Part shown: one piece after another, positions 39,511 to 44,175 of the stretch
Position numbering within the stretch: the first letter of the stretch is position 1
Layout: every line of letters starts with the position of its first letter
Origin: Methanomassiliicoccaceae archaeon UBA370
GTDB lineage: Archaea > Thermoplasmatota > Thermoplasmata > Methanomassiliicoccales > Methanomethylophilaceae
Length of the DNA: 44,175 bases
Assembly: GCA_002505345.1 (NCBI GenBank)
Contig: DAUY01000014.1
Coordinates: forward strand, 1 to 44,175
Direction of reading: 5' to 3'
Position numbers and translations under genes: made by a program
Notes under the pieces: model-generated
What the model was told of the DNA's origin: nothing
The model's database searches: none
What the model saw: only the letters and a program-made list of their open reading frames with translations

Positions 39511-39530
39511 AACGCAGTCTGCGTTATATT
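39511..39530. promoter_or_regulatory. 15-bp palindrome overlapping TATA of the radical-SAM gene
   Basis: AACGCAG-T-CTGCGTT (39511-39525) is a perfect palindrome. It abuts and partly overlaps the minus-strand TATA box (39522-39530), a position suited to a repressor. Confidence 0.4.
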
Positions 39531-39579
39531 CTTTCCTGATTGGAGATGTCTCCGAATGCGGGAACGGGGTCCGCACGGA

Positions 39580-39837
39580 TCATTTCTTCATAACGGCCCT
39601 GGCATAGGAGCAGAAAGGACGGACCTCCATCCTCTTGCAGCCGGCATAATCTATGGCGGCGTCGACCAACACCCTGCCCAGTCCCCGGCCCCTGAAGAGA
39701 GGATCCACTACCGTGTGCTCAATATCCAATGTGCCAGCATCCATATCGTACGAAAGGTATCCGGCCTCTTCTCCGTCCACGTACACCTTGAATACGCACT
39801 TCTCCTCGTCGTGCCCGACATCTACGGCCATGCGCAT
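39580..39837 (-). CDS. small GNAT-type acetyltransferase-like protein (YjdJ family), 85 aa
   Basis: The short one-domain GNAT form includes FKVYVDGEEAGYLSYDMDAG, HTVVDPLFRGRGLGRVLVDA with the acetyl-CoA loop RGRGLG, and the ending EVRPFCSYARAVMKK, which is typical of this minimal family (YjdJ/Gtn-like). Start 39837; 39831 is possible. Substrate unknown. Confidence 0.82.
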   Translation of the reverse strand: MRMAVDVGHDEEKCVFKVYVDGEEAGYLSYDMDAGTLDIEHTVVDPLFRGRGLGRVLVDAAIDYAGCKRMEVRPFCSYARAVMKK

Positions 39838-39909
39838 GAGACCGCATCTCGCGGTAATATCGTTTTCTCTGTCGGTAAACCCTAGCGGAACCCTTAGAGT
39901 CAGGAAACG

Positions 39910-39929
39910 TTAATATCGGTCGATATTAA
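39910..39929. promoter_or_regulatory. 20-bp palindromic operator over the oxidoreductase TATA box
   Basis: TTAATATCG and CGATATTAA are perfect 9-bp arms separated by GT. The right arm overlaps the plausible TATA box (GATATTAAT) about 20 nt before ATG 39950. The site also lies upstream of the divergent GNAT gene, so it could control both. Confidence 0.55.
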
Positions 39930-39949
39930 TCCCCCGTCCGGTAAGCCAC

Positions 39950-41299
39950 ATGGCTAAAAAAATAATAATCATAGGCTCGGGGGCCGCCGGCATGACTTCG
40001 GCGTCCTCGGCCAGAAAATTTGATCCAACTTCTGAGATTACGGTGATCACCGAAGACGAGGATATCGCATATTCACCCTGCGCCATACCCTGGGTCCTCG
40101 AAGGGAAGAACAGCTGGGACCGCATCGTCATGCATGATGCGGCATATTATTCAGAAAAAAAGAAAATCGAAGTCCTTACCCGGACTAAGGTGGAATCCGT
40201 AGATGCCGAGGCGAAGAATGTCACGGCCGGAGGGAAGAAGTACGCCTACGACTCTTTGGTCATCGCCACCGGCGGAAAGGTCTTCGTCCCTCCGATCCAG
40301 GGAGTGGGCCTCAAAGGAGTTTTCACGGTAAGGACCATCAGGGACGGTAAGGACATAGAGGCCTGCATGAGGGGGACCGACAAGGTCGTCATCGCCGGCG
40401 CAGGGGTCATCGGATTGGAAATGGCCGTCGCCCTGCGAAATTCGGGGAAAGAAGTCACCGTCATAGAGATGATGGACCAGGTCATACCTCGCATAGCGGA
40501 TGCCGACATGGCCGCGCCCGTCCAGCATCACCTTGAAGAAATGGGCGTGAAGATAGTTCTGAAGGCACCGGTCGAAGCGGTCCTCGGAGAAGATAATGTG
40601 ACCGGCGTCAGGGCCGCAGGCAAAGACTATCCCTGCGGCATGGTGATATTCGCCACGGGAGTGCGTGCCAACCTAGACATACCTAAGGAGCTGGGATTCG
40701 ACATAGGCCAGCTCGGTGCCGTCGCCGTCTCGCCCACCCTGCAGCCATACAGGAGGGGGCGCCTGGTCAAAGACATATTCCTCGCAGGAGACCTTATTCA
40801 GTGCCAGTCCGCGGCGATGCCCGGACCTACGATGAGCCAGCTGGGATCTTCCGCCGTGAAGGAGGGCGACATCGCCGGAAGGAACGCCGCAGGTGACTGC
40901 GCCGTCTTCGGCGCCACCGCCAGCCCCTGGGTGAGCGTCATCGGCGACATGCAGATCGCCGGCACAGGCCTATCGCAGGGCCTGGCCTCATGGTACGGAA
41001 TATCCGCCGCAGAGGGGAAGGCAGAAGGATTTACAAGAGCCAGATATTCCCCCGGCGGAAAAAGCCTCATAGTCAAGATATCCGCCGACAGGTCATCCCA
41101 CAGGATCATCGGGGCGCAGATACTTGCAGGTGAGGACGCAACAGGCCGCATCAACTGGCTAACTTCGGCCGTCCTTTTCGGGACCACCGCCGAGGACTTC
41201 CTTTCCACGGCAGAGAACGCCTACTGTCCGCCGACCTCCATGGTGAGAGACGTCGTGCTGGCGGCAGCAGAGGACCTAGTACGCAAACTCAGCGGCTGA
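39950..41299 (+). CDS. FAD-dependent pyridine nucleotide-disulfide oxidoreductase (NADH oxidase/CoA-disulfide reductase-like), 449 aa
   Basis: The N-terminal FAD dinucleotide fold is IIIIGSGAAGMTSASSARKF. A single active-site-type Cys is in EDIAYSPCAIPWVLEG, matching the position of the redox Cys in CoA-disulfide reductases and NADH oxidases. The NAD(P)H fold is VVIAGAGVIGLEMAVALRNS. The second FAD contact is DIFLAGDLIQCQS. A C-terminal dimerisation domain contains SSHRIIGAQILAGEDATGRI and ends ENAYCPPTSMVRDVV. Likely role in oxidative-stress or thiol-redox balance; the palindromic operator suggests regulated expression. The exact acceptor (O2, CoA disulfide, polysulfide) cannot be told from sequence. 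Confidence 0.88.
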   Translation: MAKKIIIIGSGAAGMTSASSARKFDPTSEITVITEDEDIAYSPCAIPWVLEGKNSWDRIVMHDAAYYSEKKKIEVLTRTKVESVDAEAKNVTAGGKKYAYDSLVIATGGKVFVPPIQGVGLKGVFTVRTIRDGKDIEACMRGTDKVVIAGAGVIGLEMAVALRNSGKEVTVIEMMDQVIPRIADADMAAPVQHHLEEMGVKIVLKAPVEAVLGEDNVTGVRAAGKDYPCGMVIFATGVRANLDIPKELGFDIGQLGAVAVSPTLQPYRRGRLVKDIFLAGDLIQCQSAAMPGPTMSQLGSSAVKEGDIAGRNAAGDCAVFGATASPWVSVIGDMQIAGTGLSQGLASWYGISAAEGKAEGFTRARYSPGGKSLIVKISADRSSHRIIGAQILAGEDATGRINWLTSAVLFGTTAEDFLSTAENAYCPPTSMVRDVVLAAAEDLVRKLSG

Positions 41300-41304
41300 T
41301 TAAG

Positions 41305-42075
41305 ATGGACTACGCCGAATACAAGAGGATTTACAACGGTCTCAAGACCGCCGCAGACGTAAAGACGTTCGAGTCCGAGGGATACGACCGAAGGATGCTC
41401 GAATCCCTGTTCACGCAGAAGACATCGAGGGATGTCAAGAAACGTTTCTACGTCGTAAAAAAGAACGCGAAGTTCATGCTCAAGGACTGGAAGAAGGGAA
41501 AGACCCTCATGGAAATCGCCGAAAGGAACCGCTTCCCTCCGATCCTGACAGCCATGATGATATTCCAGGAGGACGGGGCTTCCAAAAAGCAGTTCTGGGA
41601 GTTTGTCAGGGACCCGGACTCGCTGGAGAGCAAGGAGACCGCCGATGAGCTCAGGGAGGTCACTGAGAACGACCTTATCTACTCCCCTTACGGCACCCAG
41701 AAACAGAAGGAGCGAGGAGAATGGGGAGAGGACCTTTTGCAGAACTGGCTGAACGGCCAGGGCATCGGGTACAGGACCGAGAACGAACTGCGCGGGGAGT
41801 TCGAGAAGACTCCGGACAGCCTTCTGGACAAACCGATGATGTATGAGGGCAAGAAGATCTACTGGATCGAGAGCAAGGCCTCTTTCGGGGACAACATCGA
41901 GTTCAGGTTCAACGCGCGCAAGCAGCTCATACCGTACACTCAGATATTCGGACCCGGCGTGGTGGTCTACTGGGTCGGATGCCTGGACGACCTGGAGCGG
42001 CCCGAAGACATATACGTCTGCGATATCTCCATACTCGAAAAGAAACTTGAACCGATAGAAGAGACGACCGAGTGA
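41305..42075 (+). CDS. TPD-motif (CDIN1/C15orf41-like) putative nuclease, 256 aa
   Basis: The C-terminal half has the TPDSLLDKP motif that names the TPD family. It is followed by YWIESKASFGDNIEF, which together give the D...ExK arrangement of a PD-(D/E)xK nuclease fold. The N-terminal half is helical (RDVKKRFYVVKKNAKFMLKD) with a helix-turn-helix-like region KTLMEIAERNRFPPILTAMM. Human CDIN1 is tied to congenital dyserythropoietic anaemia type I, but the substrate in archaea is unknown. Located 5 nt after the oxidoreductase and convergent with mptA. Confidence 0.82.
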   Translation: MDYAEYKRIYNGLKTAADVKTFESEGYDRRMLESLFTQKTSRDVKKRFYVVKKNAKFMLKDWKKGKTLMEIAERNRFPPILTAMMIFQEDGASKKQFWEFVRDPDSLESKETADELREVTENDLIYSPYGTQKQKERGEWGEDLLQNWLNGQGIGYRTENELRGEFEKTPDSLLDKPMMYEGKKIYWIESKASFGDNIEFRFNARKQLIPYTQIFGPGVVVYWVGCLDDLERPEDIYVCDISILEKKLEPIEETTE

Positions 42076-42076
42076 A

Positions 42077-42961
42077 TCACTCGGCCTCTTCTTTCAGCTC
42101 TCCCATCGTGGCTTCCCTCTGGGCGAAAGCGTTGTGCTTGTGGATCGATTCCTCGGATTCGCTCCTGACCATGATCTCGGCGTCGTCAGAAAGGTCCGGA
42201 TAACTCTCCACGATCCTTTTCAGCACGCCTCTGACCACGTCCTCGACGAACTTGGGGTTCTTATGGGCGTTGATCACCACCATCCCTTCGTCTTCTCTCT
42301 TCAGAAGCTCGTATGTCGGCGAAGAGAACGACGCCTCCACCAGGTCGATCAATGTGTCGGCCTCGATCTCTTCATCCTCGCCGGTGGTTACGGTGACGGT
42401 GCATATGTTCCTCTGGTTGTGGGATATCACAGGGGTTCCGCCTCCGCACTCCATGATCTCGGTCACTGTCTGCTGGGCGCATGGGCACGCCGTCATTCCG
42501 ATGACTTCGGCGCCTATCGTCTTGCGCACGCCCTCGCCGCGGACTGCGGTGGCCTTTGCGATCAGTTTGTAGACCTCGTAGGTCTCCCTTCCGTTGGGGG
42601 TTACGCTGGGCTTGAAGTAATTGGTCGTTATGTAGACTCCCGTCACCTCGGCGTACTCATGATGTACCAGCAGCCTTTTGCACATGTCGGCGGCCACCGT
42701 CTCCAGGCCCGCAACGGGCTTGGATATGCTTTCGAGGACGACATCGGTCAGTACCGCGACGTTCCTTGACATGTGGGAGCCTTTCTGCTCCGCGGGAAGG
42801 TCGACGAAAATATCGATGTTGCAGTTCAGGGCCCTGTTGAGCTCGTTGTTTACCCCTTTCCTCTTGACGATTATGGGTTTTCTGACACCGGTGACCCCCA
42901 CTCGGGTCAACCTGAAGCCCATGTCGGCCTTTCCGTACTGGACATCACACTTTAAATTCAT
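42077..42961 (-). CDS. mptA: GTP cyclohydrolase MptA (FolE2/GCYH-IB family), 294 aa
   Basis: MptA opens GTP to the cyclic phosphate of dihydroneopterin, the first step of methanopterin synthesis. KGSHMSRNVAVLTDVV, the metal-binding ACPCAQQTVTE, and VISHNQRNICTVTVTT are family signatures with the Cys, His and Glu ligands in place. This is one of the clearest hints that the organism makes a methanopterin-type C1 carrier. The start is ATG 42961, about 10 nt downstream of the predicted transcription start. Confidence 0.92.
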   Translation of the reverse strand: MNLKCDVQYGKADMGFRLTRVGVTGVRKPIIVKRKGVNNELNRALNCNIDIFVDLPAEQKGSHMSRNVAVLTDVVLESISKPVAGLETVAADMCKRLLVHHEYAEVTGVYITTNYFKPSVTPNGRETYEVYKLIAKATAVRGEGVRKTIGAEVIGMTACPCAQQTVTEIMECGGGTPVISHNQRNICTVTVTTGEDEEIEADTLIDLVEASFSSPTYELLKREDEGMVVINAHKNPKFVEDVVRGVLKRIVESYPDLSDDAEIMVRSESEESIHKHNAFAQREATMGELKEEAE

Positions 42962-42990
42962 ATTCTGTTCTGTAGGAACGACTTCACTTA

Positions 42991-43002
42991 AATTATATAT
43001 GG
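42991..43002. promoter_or_regulatory. shared bidirectional TATA element for mptA and rnhB
   Basis: AATTATATATGG on the plus strand reads CCATATATAATT on the minus strand. Its centre is about 34-35 nt from both divergent start codons, so a single near-symmetric TATA element can serve both directions. Confidence 0.5.
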
Positions 43003-43029
43003 TTACTTTTTTTCTGGTATGTTGGTGTT

Positions 43030-43677
43030 ATGATGGTATACTGCGGTATCGACGAGGCGGGCAGGGGTTCCGTCATGGGGCCCCTGGTCGTAGGAATCGT
43101 ACGGACGGACGGCGACGAGGGATTGGTCTCCATGGGCGTCAAGGATTCGAAGAAGCTTACCCCGAAGAAAAGAGAGGCCCTGTACGCCGAGATTGTAGAC
43201 TGCTGCGATGCATGCGTCATCGAGATGCCGGCTTCGGAGATAGACCGTCTCAGAAAGAGCGTCACTCTTAACGAGATAGAACTGGGCATGTTCGCGGAGG
43301 CGTTCGATAAACTGTCAGCCGAGACCGTTTTCGCCGACTGTCCCGACGTTAACGAGAGGGGTTTCTCGGGATCCATGGCCGCAAGGTGCGGCGGTAGATG
43401 CAAGGTCATCGCCGAACACCGGGCCGACGACAGATATCCGGTAGTTTCTGCGGCGTCAATAGTTGCGAAGGTCACAAGGGACCGCCGTATCGCAGAGATA
43501 TCGGAAGAATTCGGCATCGATATCGGGAGCGGTTATCCCAGCGACCGAATCACGATGGATTTTATAGAAAAGTGGATAAAAGAAAACGGACGTGCCCCAA
43601 AGCACACAAGGTGTTCCTGGGAGCCTGTGAGACACTTAATGTCCCTCGCGGCGAACACCAAGATAAGCGACTGGTGA
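43030..43677 (+). CDS. rnhB: ribonuclease HII, 215 aa
   Basis: Cleaves RNA in RNA-DNA hybrids and at single ribonucleotides. The catalytic GIDEAGRGSVMGPLVVG is at the N-terminus, followed by VKDSKKLTPKKREALYAEI and VVSAASIVAKVTRDRRIAEI. The C-terminus SGYPSDRITMDFIEKWIKEN is also conserved. GGTG precedes tandem ATGs at 43030 and 43033. Confidence 0.95.
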   Translation: MMVYCGIDEAGRGSVMGPLVVGIVRTDGDEGLVSMGVKDSKKLTPKKREALYAEIVDCCDACVIEMPASEIDRLRKSVTLNEIELGMFAEAFDKLSAETVFADCPDVNERGFSGSMAARCGGRCKVIAEHRADDRYPVVSAASIVAKVTRDRRIAEISEEFGIDIGSGYPSDRITMDFIEKWIKENGRAPKHTRCSWEPVRHLMSLAANTKISDW

Positions 43678-43681
43678 TAAG

Positions 43682-44014
43682 ATGAGCCTAGAGGAACAGA
43701 TACGGGGCATGGTTGACAAGTTCAACAGAAAAAGCGAAGACGACGAGAAGCTCAGAAAAGAACTGGCTCACCTCAGCAAGACCTTCACCATCGACCTTGG
43801 GACGGAATCGTACGGGATGAGGCTCCATGACTCCAGGATCGATGACTTCAGGGCCGAGGCGATACCGGATTCAGATATCACTGTTATCTCCACTCCCGAG
43901 AGCCTCCAGGCCATAATGGACGGCGAACTGAGGCCTGTTAAGGCATACATCACCAAGAAGATCAAGATCAAGGGCAACCTGCAGGACCTGATGTTTTTGA
44001 AAAAATTCCTCTGA
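43682..44014 (+). CDS. SCP-2-like sterol/lipid-transfer domain protein, 110 aa
   Basis: The protein has the SCP2 order: helix EEQIRGMVDKFNRKSEDDEK, strands TFTIDLGTESYGMRLHDSRI, IPDSDITVISTPESLQAIMD, and the ending RPVKAYITKKIKIKGNLQDL with MFLKKFL. Such single-domain proteins bind hydrophobic ligands; the archaeal ligand is unknown. GGTGAT lies 4-5 nt before ATG 43682, 4 nt after rnhB. Confidence 0.82.
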   Translation: MSLEEQIRGMVDKFNRKSEDDEKLRKELAHLSKTFTIDLGTESYGMRLHDSRIDDFRAEAIPDSDITVISTPESLQAIMDGELRPVKAYITKKIKIKGNLQDLMFLKKFL

Positions 44015-44041
44015 GCGATCGCTTAAGTACCGTTACATCAT

Positions 44042-44053
44042 AAAAGATAAATA
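44042..44053 (+). promoter_or_regulatory. TATA-like box of the initiator tRNA gene
   Basis: AAAAGATAAATA lies 25 nt before the tRNA 5' end, in a short AT-rich gap after the SCP-2-like gene. Confidence 0.4.
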
Positions 44054-44077
44054 CAGAGTACTGATAGAGCGACGTAT

Positions 44078-44155
44078 AGCGAGGTAGGGTAGCCAGGATA
44101 TCCCGTCGGGCTCATAACCCGGAGACCGATCGTTCAAATCGATCCCTCGCTACCA
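44078..44155 (+). tRNA. initiator tRNA-Met (CAT), CCA encoded
   Basis: The acceptor AGCGAGG pairs with CCTCGCT. The first pair is A-U (A1-U72), the hallmark of archaeal initiator tRNA. The anticodon stem ends in three G-C pairs around GGGCTCATAACCC, a second initiator hallmark. The T arm GATCG-TTCAAAT-CGATC is perfect. The discriminator is A and the CCA end is encoded. Confidence 0.97.
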
Positions 44156-44175
44156 TCTTATTCCATTAAAATTGA

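Overview
The window is chromosomal DNA from a methanogenic archaeon, most likely of the order Methanomassiliicoccales (Methanomethylophilaceae-like; inferred, not searched). The evidence is as follows. The ribosomal super-operon has archaeal-only members (eS4, eL19, eL32, aIF1, an Rpp29-type RNase P protein). Archaeal SecY, an EMC3/DUF106-type insertase and aRF1 are present. MptA (methanopterin synthesis), PurP and the archaeosine radical-SAM enzyme are encoded. Several promoters have a TATA box placed 21-28 nt before the start codon (leaderless style). I checked the stop codon of every gene called here: all are TGA, with a minority TAA, and none is TAG. That is what one expects in a lineage where TAG encodes pyrrolysine.

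Region 1 (1-4319) is a small accessory island of short, tightly coupled, mostly unrecognisable genes. It holds a decayed gene cut by the window edge, a serine recombinase, two tandem small winged-helix proteins, a Cys-rich protein and a divergently transcribed ribbon-helix-helix repressor missed by length cut-offs, with a palindromic operator. A 415-bp gene-free segment carries a 36/38-bp inverted repeat of CACACAGA-type sequence around a 207-bp centre, which itself contains a 17-bp hairpin and four G-runs. At its right edge is a 65-codon frame with an internal TAG (4122-4319), a candidate pyrrolysine codon. This island is the least explained part of the window.

Region 2 (4345-22307) is housekeeping: a BchD/BchI-type chelatase pair; a BASS/ACR3-type transporter; purP, a secreted/membrane-anchored protein and a lipoate ligase-like protein as one operon; prf1-argS-GNAT as another; UMP kinase; DtdA; a helix-turn-helix/TPR-like regulator; pheS-trpS; and conserved hypotheticals.

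Region 3 (22387-37927) is one very long leftward operon running L3-L4-L23-L2-S19-L22-S3-L29-aIF1-Rpp29-S17-L14-L24-S4e-L5-S14-S8-L6-L32e-L19e-L18-S5-L30-L15-secY-DUF106-cmk-truB, mostly with ATGA or TGATG start/stop overlaps. The adk, L34e and L14e genes often found near its end are absent. Its promoter area and a leader of roughly 150-190 nt lie at 37928-38148.

Region 4 (38177-44155) holds a small archaeal conserved protein, archaeosine radical-SAM enzyme, GNAT protein, a pyridine-nucleotide disulfide oxidoreductase under a palindromic operator, a CDIN1-like TPD nuclease, divergent mptA and rnhB sharing one TATA element, an SCP-2-like protein, and the initiator tRNA-Met.
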